Made by a program: the position numbers and the translations under genes. The notes below the pieces were generated by a model that worked only from the letters and a program-made list of their open reading frames with translations, was not told where the DNA came from and searched no databases. This document shows, piece by piece, positions 25,601-33,143 of a stretch of 64,000 bases of DNA (positions are counted from its first letter, which is position 1; each line of letters opens with the position of its first letter). This DNA comes from Celeribacter baekdonensis (GTDB lineage: Bacteria > Pseudomonadota > Alphaproteobacteria > Rhodobacterales > Rhodobacteraceae), in the NCBI RefSeq assembly GCF_003047105.1, contig NZ_CP028475.1, positions 496,001 to 560,000 on the forward strand, in the 5' to 3' direction.

Positions 25601-25949
25601 CAAGCATTTCGAGGTCCGGGTGCAGGCGCGCCGCACGACCGGAACTATCGCTTACGAGGCGTGGCAGGCCCGGTCGATCCGGCTCTTCATGCCGGACGGC
25701 ATCAAGGTGGCCGAAGTCTCCGCCTGGATGGAGATCGGGGCCGACGCGCGCCTGACTGTCGCCGAGACGGTAATCTTCCTTGATCGGGGCGGGGCGGTGC
25801 AACTGACCATCGCTGACGCCGCCATCTGGATCGGCTTTGGCAGTGATGCGCGCCTCACCATACCGGACATCGACATCTTCAACGAATGGGGCGGTCAGTC
25901 CCGCCTTACGGCCGCCGAGGCCGCTCTCTACATAGAGGTACTTCCATGA
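22608..25949 (+). CDS. Tail hub/host-specificity protein with an inserted VWA domain
   Basis: This 1113-residue protein has a gpJ-type hub N terminus (SQTVGYRYSLGAHLALCHGP). At about 257-445 it has a von Willebrand A domain with a full metal-site pattern: DASGS at 268-272, GGTDFG, and VTDGEPS. The phage-tail_3-like hub follows (DFIADVLKHIDAYLYVDRRS, then VSRVGANLDPGDVIVLSN). The end is a fibronectin-like region and three or four short repeats of the type ADARLTVAETVIFLD. The hub docks the fibre and contacts the receptor. A metal-dependent adhesion domain inside it suggests direct binding to a surface protein. Confidence 0.85.
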   Translation: MGGRSKSQTVGYRYSLGAHLALCHGPVDAIREIRVDDRTAWSIGTGQSTSQGTGVGALASYGTVTGMSATAAAEGDSVAEVRFPGTLSGIRLGQSYDLQLLTDNTTRTVTVQAVSYAAGSGITTWLVEPAATAFTAQSVAVSDAASVPSLNGGAAGGRIRINKPDLFGGEKREGGIVGDIDVLMGAPSQAQNDYLAANAGADVPGYRGICSLVLRQVFLGLNPYLKPWSVRLTRILKAEDGGPQWYPEKAQIVPEVRIGDAAIYIAMDASGSMSGSRMAAQIAAVSRLVEEIGENALEPNDVQIVTWNSTVSGTILRRDAGATAYGELQDWVDALSSSVSGGTDFGVAVSQAGAFFNGSGGKRRILIFVTDGEPSPASTLQTAIATLVGISEVDVFAFNIALSDTSATAQIDNTPVDGVPVVPPGDPDALVASLRAAFGQGPDMNPAHIIRESLTNGDWGLGHTFADIGPSFATAADALFSEGFGLSLLWQRESTIEDFIADVLKHIDAYLYVDRRSGRWELRLIRADYDPETLPVFDETNVVDWGELGRREAADLVNSVTAKFSDARTDQTGSVSVTDTALVQDLGQVVSATVDYPGIRFESLAVRVAERDLRALSAPILSGEIMVSRVGANLDPGDVIVLSNARRGLEGVVVRIVEIDHGDGRNNGVRLRVAEDVFALGETALVGGESGDPGSLILPPKPLTRRWVAEAPYWLLVQELGHAQADALLDEDPGVGAIVATGERPSADALSAQVWSDSGAGYTLEEAVEFVPTALLVSDVSDDPAENVLTVGGWTGLGDVAIGTLAAIGDELVRIDGVSATALTVGRGCLDTVPLAHPAGTPVICWQQLANASEAGFVAGEIVTIKMLPETGFGTLPLSQAPEDSVTLASRAIRPLPPGDLRGNGVSVVNPNVLNLGPVMLTWSHRDRLTQTSSVFDAYDAGDIGPEPGVTYAVEIRWVEPDADTTLEPPAAVIDVGAANNITLTKEDVPILAAPTGTKHFEVRVQARRTTGTIAYEAWQARSIRLFMPDGIKVAEVSAWMEIGADARLTVAETVIFLDRGGAVQLTIADAAIWIGFGSDARLTIPDIDIFNEWGGQSRLTAAEAALYIEVLP

Positions 25950-26941
25950 GCCACATCCTCCATCTCGGACACCAGGTCACTGATCTTGCGGGCGTCGAGG
26001 GCCGCATCAGTGCCGACGCCGCCGGGTTCGACGCCGATCTCGATGTCAACTGCGTACGGATCAACACGAGTGAGACCAGCGCAGTCCCGTTTTCCGCTTC
26101 CTGGTCCTTGCCCGCCGGGGATATCTGGTTGAGCTTTCGATACAAAGCGCCGTCGGTCAACGCCCACATTATCGGCACGGATGGCACCTTCCTGGAGTTC
26201 TACGACACCGCAAATAATCTTGTAGCGATTGTCCGAACTGAGCGGGATGACGAGAAGTACCACGCCATGGCCATGGGCGATACGAATGTCGACGGCGCTT
26301 CCTCCTTCGTCGCTGCCACGAACCAAGTCTATTGGGTCGATGTGAAGATCGCTGTTGGCGCTGACATCACCATCGAGTTTTACGCTGATGGGGTCCTGCA
26401 AAGCAGTGCAACGGCAGCCAACACCGGTGGCAAGGGTCGTCCCGTTCGCTGCGTGTGGAAGAACTACGGCCTCTTCGATTTCTACAACCCCGCCATTTGT
26501 TACTACGCACATATCGCAGTCCTTGACGGCGTCTCGACCATCGGGCGGCGGTTTGCGCGGCGCACGCCAGACCTGGTCGCGACCTATGACGCCTTTTCGG
26601 GCGGGGTCGATGCGGTGAAGGACGGCGACATCGCCACCCGCGCCGCGAGCGATATCGCCGGTCAGCGAATGTCGTTTTCGCTGGCGGGGCCAACGGGGCC
26701 TGCCGGGGCCTCGGCCATTGCGGGCGTGCATGTGAAGCAGCTGGCCCAGCTCGGCACAGCGGGACCGACCGGTATTGCTGGATTCCTGCGGATCGGCGGG
26801 GTCGACTATGATGCTTCGCCCGGTACGCCGTCGCCGGATATGGCTAGTCCCGTCTATTCGACATGGGATGTGAACCCGGCCGACAGCACGCCCTGGACCA
26901 CGGCTGCGCTGCCGACGGAAGTCGGGATCGTCTCGTCATGA
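25946..26941 (+). CDS. Fibre-like protein with a lectin-type jelly roll
   Basis: This 331-residue protein overlaps the hub stop (ATGA at 25946). Residues about 45-200 look like a concanavalin-type jelly roll (AGDIWLSFRYKAPS, NQVYWVDVKIAVGADITIEF, DGVLQSSATA). The C-terminal part has GPTGPAGASAIAG and GTAGPTGIAG, short collagen-like stretches. A receptor-binding tail fibre or decoration role is inferred from fold and position. Confidence 0.65.
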   Translation: MSHILHLGHQVTDLAGVEGRISADAAGFDADLDVNCVRINTSETSAVPFSASWSLPAGDIWLSFRYKAPSVNAHIIGTDGTFLEFYDTANNLVAIVRTERDDEKYHAMAMGDTNVDGASSFVAATNQVYWVDVKIAVGADITIEFYADGVLQSSATAANTGGKGRPVRCVWKNYGLFDFYNPAICYYAHIAVLDGVSTIGRRFARRTPDLVATYDAFSGGVDAVKDGDIATRAASDIAGQRMSFSLAGPTGPAGASAIAGVHVKQLAQLGTAGPTGIAGFLRIGGVDYDASPGTPSPDMASPVYSTWDVNPADSTPWTTAALPTEVGIVSS

Positions 26942-27228
26942 CGCCAAAGCAAAATGATGTGGGCGACATGCGTATGTCCGAGATCGAATTCCAGGCAATG
27001 CTGACGCGCGCCGCCGAAGCGGGGGCCAAACGCGCGCTTGCCGACGCCGGGATCGATGGCAAGGACGCCGCCCTCGATATCCGTGATCTCCGCTCACTGC
27101 TCGACTGCATCCGTTTCGTGCGGCGCACGGCCGTTCAGACGGCCGTCCATCTGATCACCACTGGTGTGATGCTGGCGCTCCTCGCCGGGATCGCCCTGAA
27201 ACTGAAGATCTTCGGCGGCGGCCCGTAA
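26938..27228 (+). CDS. DUF6127-like single-membrane-span protein, holin candidate
   Basis: This 96-residue protein has a helical amphipathic N-terminal part (EFQAMLTRAAEAGAKRALAD) and one C-terminal membrane segment (LITTGVMLALLAGIALKL). It starts at the ATGA overlap with the fibre gene and is followed by a strong terminator. I recall the family as DUF6127. Being the last structural gene before the lysis cassette, it could be a holin, but nothing in the sequence proves that. Confidence 0.6.
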   Translation: MTPKQNDVGDMRMSEIEFQAMLTRAAEAGAKRALADAGIDGKDAALDIRDLRSLLDCIRFVRRTAVQTAVHLITTGVMLALLAGIALKLKIFGGGP

Positions 27229-27261
27229 AAGCGCTCCGCCTCAGTTCACCTGCCAACCCGC

Positions 27262-27287
27262 ACCCGCCCTTGTGGCGGGTCTTTTTT
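27262..27287 (+). terminator. Rho-independent terminator of the late operon
   Basis: ACCCGCC (27262-27268) and GGCGGGT (27274-27280) form a seven-base-pair stem with a five-base loop, followed by CTTTTTTG. It separates the tail operon from the lysis genes. Confidence 0.85.
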
Positions 27288-27303
27288 GTTTCTGGAGGAC
27301 ACC

Positions 27304-27978
27304 ATGACCACGACATTTTACGATCACTGGCGCGACGTGCCGGACGACACCTGGCGCTGGCCGAATTTCTCACCCGCCGAAATCGCCTGCCGCGGTACCG
27401 GCAAGCTGCTGGTCAACGAACCCGCGCTGGATAAGCTTCAGGCGTTGCGGGACCGGCTGGGCAAACCGCTGATCGTCCGATCAGCCTATCGAAGCCCCGA
27501 GCACAACCGCGCCGTCGGCGGTGCGACGCGGTCCAAGCACATGGATGGCGCGGCCTTCGATATCGCAATGTCGAACCATGACCCGGTCGTGTTCGAGGCG
27601 GCGGCACGCGCAGTCGGGTTCCTTGGGTTCGGCTTCTATCCGCGCTCGGGTTTCATCCATGCCGATCTTGGACCCGCCCGCCAGTGGGGTGAGCGGTTTC
27701 CGATCCGAGTGACCTCATTCGCCGAGGACGCGCCGCCCGCGCGCGAGGTTCTAGGCGACAGCCGCACCATGAAGGGTGGCGGAGCGGCCGGAGTGGCGAC
27801 GCTGGGCGCAGCCGGGGTCGAGGTGGCTCAGAGCGTCCTGGCTGAAACTCAATCCGCCGTCCTGCCGCTGGTCCCCTATCTGGATACGCTTCGCTGGGTG
27901 TTCATCGCTGTGGCGCTCATTGGCATCGCGGTCACGATCTACGCTCGCCTTGATGACTGGCACCGGGGGCAGAGATGA
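27304..27978 (+). CDS. Peptidase M15 endolysin with C-terminal membrane anchor
   Basis: This 224-residue protein has an M15A domain: the NFSPAEIACRGTG start, RSAYRSPEHNRAVGGA, SKHMDGAAFDIAM (first zinc His and Asp) and SGFIHADLG (second His). Such enzymes cleave peptidoglycan cross-links. A transmembrane helix at about 198-216 (WVFIAVALIGIAVTIYARL) anchors it to the membrane. The start at 27304 has CTGGAGG upstream and lies just after the terminator. It overlaps the i-spanin start by four bases. Confidence 0.88.
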   Translation: MTTTFYDHWRDVPDDTWRWPNFSPAEIACRGTGKLLVNEPALDKLQALRDRLGKPLIVRSAYRSPEHNRAVGGATRSKHMDGAAFDIAMSNHDPVVFEAAARAVGFLGFGFYPRSGFIHADLGPARQWGERFPIRVTSFAEDAPPAREVLGDSRTMKGGGAAGVATLGAAGVEVAQSVLAETQSAVLPLVPYLDTLRWVFIAVALIGIAVTIYARLDDWHRGQR

Positions 27979-28232
27979 TCGCCAGCATTCTCGGCGGGAT
28001 CGTCGCCACCCCATGGGCTAGGACCGCGCTGCGCTACGGTGCGATCGCCCTCACCATGTTGTTATTCCTGTTGTCCATTCGACGCGCCGGGGAGCGCGTC
28101 GGCGGGATTGCTGAACGTCTCGAAACCAGGGAGAAGGCCAATGAAATCCAACGTCGGATGTTGGAGGCGGCCGCTCGCCGTCCTCGTGATCGCGACGAGC
28201 TGGTTGACCGGCTGCGCGACGGCGGGTTTTGA
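27975..28232 (+). CDS. Rz-like inner-membrane spanin
   Basis: This 85-residue protein has one N-terminal membrane segment (ALRYGAIALTMLLFLLSI) and a charged coiled-coil-like tail (RLETREKANEIQRRMLEAAA). This is the shape of an i-spanin (Rz). The o-spanin-like lipoprotein gene begins inside it in another frame, the classical Rz/Rz1 arrangement. Together they should fuse inner and outer membrane at the end of lysis. Confidence 0.8.
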   Translation: MIASILGGIVATPWARTALRYGAIALTMLLFLLSIRRAGERVGGIAERLETREKANEIQRRMLEAAARRPRDRDELVDRLRDGGF

Positions 28233-28392
28233 AGCGACCGGCTCGGCGGCATGTCCGCCGGTCGTGGAATACAGTCGGGAAATTCGGAATCGCGCGATGG
28301 AGGAACTCGCTCTGCTGCCGGAAAGATCGGCCGTCGTCGAGATGATGGCCGACTATACGGTATTACGGGAACAAGTGCGCATCTGCAGATAG
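28141..28392 (+). CDS. Rz1-like outer-membrane spanin lipoprotein
   Basis: This 83-residue protein starts within the Rz-like gene, 92 bases before its end, in a different frame. It has a short basic N terminus, a hydrophobic stretch (PLAVLVIATSWLTGC) and a lipobox LTGC, so lipid attachment at the Cys is predicted. The remaining residues are helical. It is longer than lambda Rz1. The overlap and lipobox together make the call firm. Confidence 0.8.
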   Translation: MKSNVGCWRRPLAVLVIATSWLTGCATAGFEATGSAACPPVVEYSREIRNRAMEELALLPERSAVVEMMADYTVLREQVRICR

Positions 28393-28438
28393 AAGCGGGT
28401 CCGTTTCCCGGTCTTCAGATCGATCTGCAGAGCATCGA

Positions 28439-28912
28439 TCACTCGGATTGCTTGATGTCCATTTCGCCAACTTCAAGCTGCCTGCCGTTGGAGCGGAGCC
28501 ATGCTGCAAGAAGCTCGACCGTTGCTGCCAATTGGTCAGTCTTGCGCAGTGAACACTCCCACACCGTTGCGACCCGCCATCCTGCCTCTGACAACTGGCC
28601 CTGTACAGCGCCGTCCCGGGTCACATTAGCGTCGAACTTCGCCTGCCAGAACTCTGGACGCGTCGATGGAGTGGTTGTGTAACGACAGCCCTCATGGCGG
28701 TGCCAAAAGCAGCCATGCACGAAGACGATTGCGTTATGCTTCGGAAACACGAGGTCAGGTCGCCCGGGGACATTCTTCGAATGCAGCCGGTAACGGAAGC
28801 CGCGTGCATGAAGTGCCCGCCGAAGCACCAGTTCGGGCTTCGTGTCCTTTCCCTTGATCCCGGCCATCATCCGGGATCGGGTCTGTTTGTCTACGATATC
28901 GGCCACGTGCAC
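28439..28912 (-). CDS. vsr: Vsr very-short-patch-repair endonuclease
   Basis: This 157-residue protein has the Vsr signature: KPELVLRRALHARGFRYRLH, the catalytic GRPDLVF (Asp53) and the zinc/active-site stretch VHGCFWHRHEGC (about 65-76). Vsr nicks beside T:G mismatches left by deamination of 5-methylcytosine and repairs them to C:G. It is divergent from the cytosine methyltransferase at 28974, the usual pairing. GTG codons at 28912 and 28906 are candidate starts. It sits immediately to the right of the phage lysis genes and marks the left end of the defence island. Confidence 0.92.
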   Translation of the reverse strand: MHVADIVDKQTRSRMMAGIKGKDTKPELVLRRALHARGFRYRLHSKNVPGRPDLVFPKHNAIVFVHGCFWHRHEGCRYTTTPSTRPEFWQAKFDANVTRDGAVQGQLSEAGWRVATVWECSLRKTDQLAATVELLAAWLRSNGRQLEVGEMDIKQSE

Positions 28913-28973
28913 CCTGGTCTTCGATCTGGAACCTGGTATACACTGACTGAATGAATTTCGTCAGGAGCCTGAT

Positions 28974-30512
28974 TTGTCAGCCACTTTCGGCATTGTCGAT
29001 CTGTTCGCCGGTCCGGGCGGACTTGGCGAGGGCTTTGCCTCACTCGTCGAGGACGGACATGCGCCGTTCCGGATCGGCATCTCGGTCGAGAAGGAGGCAT
29101 CGGCCCATCGAACCCTGACGCTGCGCGCGTTCCTGCGTGAATACCGGGCGCTTCACGGCACCTTGCCCGATCAGTTCATCGATTTCCATGCGGGGCTTGT
29201 CCCCGAGCCGGACTGGTCAGCAGTCGACGCCGAAGCGTGGCAGCTTGCCATTGATGAGGCTCGTGCACTCGAACTAGGCACTGAGACCGCTGCAAGGGCG
29301 ATTGACGGTGCCATCGCGAAGCTGCGCAAAAACTATGACGATACGATTCTCATCGGCGGACCGCCCTGCCAAGCTTATTCCCTGGTAGGGCGCGCCCGGG
29401 CCAAGGGCAAGATCGGCTATGTGCCTGAAGAGGATGAGCGGCACTACCTTTTCCGAGAGTACATCCGCGTGCTCGACAGGCTTCGTCCCGCGGCCTTCGT
29501 GATGGAAAACGTCAAGGGCATGCTGTCCTCGACTGTCGAAAGCCGACTTGTCTTCGAGATGCTGATGGAGGACCTGTCCTCGCTTGGTACGGGCCAAGGT
29601 CATCACTACGATCTGCTGGCAGTCCGCGTGGAAGATGGAAAAGTCAGCGTGCAAGAGGCGGCGCGACCGTCAGATTTCATCGTGCGGGCCGAGCAGTTCG
29701 GGGTCCCGCAACGGCGCCACAGGGTGATCATCGTCGGAGTTCGGTCCGACCTTTCGGGCAAGGCTGCGCGCGCCGAGATTGCCGTCTCGGGTCTGACGCG
29801 AACGGTCAGTGACGTGATCGGGACTATGCCGGACCTGCGCAGCGGCATCAGTCGTGGTCGAGACGATCCATCGGCGTGGCGTGACGAGGTTGTCGAAGCG
29901 GCGAGACTTCTGGCCAAAACCCATAAGGGGAAAGATAATGCTCCGCTTCGTCAGGCATTCTCATCCGTTGCCAAGCGCATGAAGTCGGAAGCGCAGAGTC
30001 GTCGGACAGCGTCATGCCAGCCGGATGGTTATGGCACCTCAAACGATGAACTGCTGCGCTGGCTTGAGCGGCCAGAATTGCGCGCCATTGCCCAGCACGA
30101 GACGCGCGGGCACATGCCCTCGGATCTTGGACGGTATCTGTTCGCCGCTGTGTTTGGGGCAGTCCGCGGCTACAGCCCGAAGGCTGCCGATTTTCCGCTC
30201 ACGCTCAGCCCGGATCACCGAAACTGGCACAGTGGCGTCTTCAACGACCGATTTCGAGTTCAACTTGCAGACGCGGCCGCCACTACGGTAACGAGCCATA
30301 TTTCAAAGGATGGACATTACTTCATCCATCCTGACCCTATGCAGTGCCGCAGCCTGACAGTTCGCGAGGCCGCCCGGCTGCAGACCTTCCCCGACGACTA
30401 CCTGTTCTTGGGCAATCGCACGCAACAGTATGTCCAAGTTGGGAACGCGGTGCCACCATTCCTCGCTCGGCAGATCGCGCAGCTTGTTTTTGAAGCCATA
30501 CGCCCTCGCTAA
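28974..30512 (+). CDS. DNA (cytosine-5) methyltransferase of the defence island
   Basis: This 512-residue enzyme has SAM motif I (IVDLFAGPGGLGEGF), the catalytic PPCQAYSLVGRAR (Cys132), FVMENVKGM (motif VI), QFGVPQRRHRVIIVG (motif VIII) and a C-terminal motif X (QVGNAVPPFLARQIAQ). The start is a TTG at 28974 with CAGGAG about seven bases upstream; no ATG fits. It is divergent from vsr and faces the HNH gene, 16 bases away. It should protect host DNA in this restriction-modification system. It is clearly different from the phage methyltransferase at 2975. Confidence 0.92.
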   Translation: MSATFGIVDLFAGPGGLGEGFASLVEDGHAPFRIGISVEKEASAHRTLTLRAFLREYRALHGTLPDQFIDFHAGLVPEPDWSAVDAEAWQLAIDEARALELGTETAARAIDGAIAKLRKNYDDTILIGGPPCQAYSLVGRARAKGKIGYVPEEDERHYLFREYIRVLDRLRPAAFVMENVKGMLSSTVESRLVFEMLMEDLSSLGTGQGHHYDLLAVRVEDGKVSVQEAARPSDFIVRAEQFGVPQRRHRVIIVGVRSDLSGKAARAEIAVSGLTRTVSDVIGTMPDLRSGISRGRDDPSAWRDEVVEAARLLAKTHKGKDNAPLRQAFSSVAKRMKSEAQSRRTASCQPDGYGTSNDELLRWLERPELRAIAQHETRGHMPSDLGRYLFAAVFGAVRGYSPKAADFPLTLSPDHRNWHSGVFNDRFRVQLADAAATTVTSHISKDGHYFIHPDPMQCRSLTVREAARLQTFPDDYLFLGNRTQQYVQVGNAVPPFLARQIAQLVFEAIRPR

Positions 30513-30528
30513 CGTACCTTTAAGGCCG

Positions 30529-31302
30529 TCAGTAGCCCAATGGTAAGGAGCGAGCTGCAACGACAGCTTTGGCTTCTTCAAGCGACCACCATGGTCGACC
30601 GGCATGGATCATGCGATGGCAGTTTGAGCAAACGAGTGCCAGGTCTTTGAGGCTAGTTCGCGCATTTTCGCCCAGTGACGATATCGGCGCCGTATGATGA
30701 CACTCAATGAAATTGCGACCACGCTCCCCATAGGTTTCTAAAAAATCGAACCCGCAAATCTCACAGCAAATCCGACCTGCATCTCGGAGAACAGAAGCCT
30801 TCTTTCTTTTTACGAGAGTGCGATTCCTCTCGCGATACAGATGAATGCGGGTAAGAAGACGGCCCTCTGGAGCATCAAATTCGTCCTCGTTTTCGGCAGT
30901 CGAAGTGGTCTCTGTCGAGCCTGAAAGAGCGATAATGCTGGATGCAGTGCGCTTCAATTCACTTGGGCGGTCTGAAAACTCATTCCATAAGATGGCCTCG
31001 AGTTTATTACCACGATTGAGACTTGTCCGACCGTTTTCCGTGTATAATGGGTCATGTGCACTTAGATTGCGCAATTTCATCTCTACTGCGTCGGGGTTCC
31101 TCAACGTCACCCCCGCACTTGCAAGACCGAGTGCGCGGCTGACGACGGCGATTTTTTTCGTCAGATGTAAAATGCCTTTAGAATGTGGCCGTGGATCCTC
31201 GTTGCGATGGTCAAGATAGTAGTCAAGCGCGAGAATTAGCTCGTCGCGTGTCCAATTCGGATTTCGTTTTCCCGCCTTGTCTTCCATAACTGTGTTTGTC
31301 AC
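30529..31302 (-). CDS. HNH endonuclease, McrA-like
   Basis: This 257-residue protein has an N-terminal domain beginning RNPNWTRDELILALDYYLDH and a C-terminal HNH nuclease: CEICGF (Cys180, Cys183), FIECHHTAPIS (His202-203), LVCSNCHRMIH (Cys225, Cys228, His229). The N-terminal part resembles the one found in methylation-sensing HNH restriction enzymes, so it may be the cutting partner of the methyltransferase. The start is uncertain: GTG at 31302 or ATG at 31287. It follows AIPR by 17 bases and is the last gene of the seven-gene leftward operon. Confidence 0.85.
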   Translation of the reverse strand: MTNTVMEDKAGKRNPNWTRDELILALDYYLDHRNEDPRPHSKGILHLTKKIAVVSRALGLASAGVTLRNPDAVEMKLRNLSAHDPLYTENGRTSLNRGNKLEAILWNEFSDRPSELKRTASSIIALSGSTETTSTAENEDEFDAPEGRLLTRIHLYRERNRTLVKRKKASVLRDAGRICCEICGFDFLETYGERGRNFIECHHTAPISSLGENARTSLKDLALVCSNCHRMIHAGRPWWSLEEAKAVVAARSLPLGY

Positions 31303-31319
31303 TCGCAGCTTAAAGGTTT

Positions 31320-33143
31320 TTAAGAGCTGGTTCTCAGCTCGGGTATGCTTGAAGACGGCGCTGGAAATTCAGCAGCTCTGACCTTCACCCACGTATCCGC
31401 GCGCTTCGCGACTTCCGAGAACTGCTGGCCTGGGGCGATCCGGTTGAACTCCGCGTTTACGACTACGGCCCAGTCCCAGAGCAGGTCGCGCAAACCGCCG
31501 GAAATCCCCTGCCGCATCCAGACCTGCTGTAGATCGAGCCTGTCGCGAAGTTTCTCCGAAACAACGGCAACGACATAGGTGGCAATGTTCACATAGCCTT
31601 GACGAAAAATCTCTTTTGCATCTTTTGTTTTGATCATGCTTTCGATCGCCTTGAAAATGATGACTTTCGCAATCATCGCGCGAAACCAATTTGCATCAAG
31701 TGGACTGGGAACGAGATTTGGATTATCATCGAGAGCGTCCATCAGTGCTTTGAAATTCTTTTCGCCGGCAAGAGCGACCTGATTGGGCTTACCTCGCCAA
31801 GCTTCATGGTACTTGGCAATGTCGGTCTTGGTCAGTTTGCGCCTTGGTGGGATCATCTCCTTCAGCTTGCGACGTTTGGCAGGTGTGGTGCCCTCTCTCA
31901 GCAGCATGACGTTGTAGGCGCCAGCCGCCCGCTCGTAGAACCAACGGGTAGCGCCATCCGGGCACCAAGTGTCGTTTGCTAGTTTTTCAAGCTCTCGATG
32001 GAATGGACGATTTGCCGAGAGGTCCGACATTTTCACTGCGTTCTGGCTGTTTGCATAACGCGAGACGTTGCTGATCAACCGCTCACGTGCTTCGTCTTGA
32101 GACCCCTTGAGTATGATGATCTTCGCCGGAACCATGACATGACTCAGATCGATGGTACGATCATCACGCGATGCGAAATAGATGCTCGAGGTTGTCTGGC
32201 CGCCGTTCACGATCTGCAAACCCTTCAGGAACGACAAACTCAGATTGCCATCGTCGGAACGCTCGAACGCAGCTTCGTCGCAAACCAGGACAAGGCCGTT
32301 ATTGAACGCGAGAAAGTGCTCCGGTTCCTTTCGTAGCGTTTCGACTATGCCCTTGTTCACCGCACGTTTGTTTCCAAGGAAAGTGCGGATGTTGGCTTCG
32401 AGCAGCGTCGTACCGTAACGAAGATAAAGATCCCGAATGAGTTGCCCGGGAATGGCCGTCAGGGCGTATTCGTAATCTGCGTCAGGGTCGGGAACGTGCA
32501 CACAAGGTAGGGGGCGGCCTATCGACTGGACGAAACTGACTGCAAGTTCATCCCTTGGTTTTCCTTCGGTGTGTCGAAACAGCCGCTCGATGTCCATCGC
32601 TTCGACGGCGACCATCTTCTGATGAACCTCCTTGTTCGAGAACCGCTTGGTCTTGGTTCGCCCATCTGTGATCACGAACACCCGAAGCCGGTCGATGTCG
32701 TTCCATCGGGAACGGATAGTTGCGACGAGGTCCCTGACTGGGTGGGTAGGGTCAATTTTCGTGTCGAGCTGGCCACTCGCAGCGCGAAAGAGAAAACGCA
32801 CGCCTTCACTGGCGGTTCCAGTGGCATCCGAGTCGCGCAGATCGTTCAATTCATCCGTCCCGAAATAGTGGGTCACGAACAGGTCGAGTGCCGTTTCATC
32901 TGAACTGAGGGCATAACCGGTGATGCGCAGTCTGGCGTTGCCGACCTTGCCGTTCCAATGGCAAACGGTCGGCGCGTCGCATATCCCGGTTTCTGCCACA
33001 TGCTCCATCACCATTTCGGCAAAGACGAGTTCCTCCGAAGGAAAGGGGCCCTCACCATCCGCCACGCGTTCGGCGATGATCGTCTGCAGGTCAGATCGGA
33101 AATTGTGGTGAAATTCTTCAAGGCTCATGTCAGTCCAGTCCAA
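31320..33143 (-). CDS. AIPR family abortive-infection protein
   Basis: This 607-residue protein has the AIPR core: EANIRTFLGNKRAVNKGIVE, HFLAFNNGLVLVCDEA and LKGLQIVNGGQTTSSIYF. The N-terminal 200 residues (for example ALDLFVTHYFGTDELNDL) resemble the degenerate nuclease-like region that precedes AIPR domains. The family is named for abortive infection phage resistance, and its biochemistry is poorly known. Its start overlaps the PD-(D/E)XK gene by 14 bases. Confidence 0.9.
   Translation of the reverse strand: MDWTDMSLEEFHHNFRSDLQTIIAERVADGEGPFPSEELVFAEMVMEHVAETGICDAPTVCHWNGKVGNARLRITGYALSSDETALDLFVTHYFGTDELNDLRDSDATGTASEGVRFLFRAASGQLDTKIDPTHPVRDLVATIRSRWNDIDRLRVFVITDGRTKTKRFSNKEVHQKMVAVEAMDIERLFRHTEGKPRDELAVSFVQSIGRPLPCVHVPDPDADYEYALTAIPGQLIRDLYLRYGTTLLEANIRTFLGNKRAVNKGIVETLRKEPEHFLAFNNGLVLVCDEAAFERSDDGNLSLSFLKGLQIVNGGQTTSSIYFASRDDRTIDLSHVMVPAKIIILKGSQDEARERLISNVSRYANSQNAVKMSDLSANRPFHRELEKLANDTWCPDGATRWFYERAAGAYNVMLLREGTTPAKRRKLKEMIPPRRKLTKTDIAKYHEAWRGKPNQVALAGEKNFKALMDALDDNPNLVPSPLDANWFRAMIAKVIIFKAIESMIKTKDAKEIFRQGYVNIATYVVAVVSEKLRDRLDLQQVWMRQGISGGLRDLLWDWAVVVNAEFNRIAPGQQFSEVAKRADTWVKVRAAEFPAPSSSIPELRTSS

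Noticed and set aside
24534..25802. 422-codon reverse frame opposite the tail hub
   Set aside because: No recognisable domain; explained by GC-rich codon bias of the hub gene.
1..28400. Gene transfer agent rather than prophage
   Set aside because: Lambda-type terminase, portal, decoration and capsid families, cargo genes and a recombinase module do not match the compact alphaproteobacterial GTA cluster, although the BR0599-type tail-tip protein is shared.
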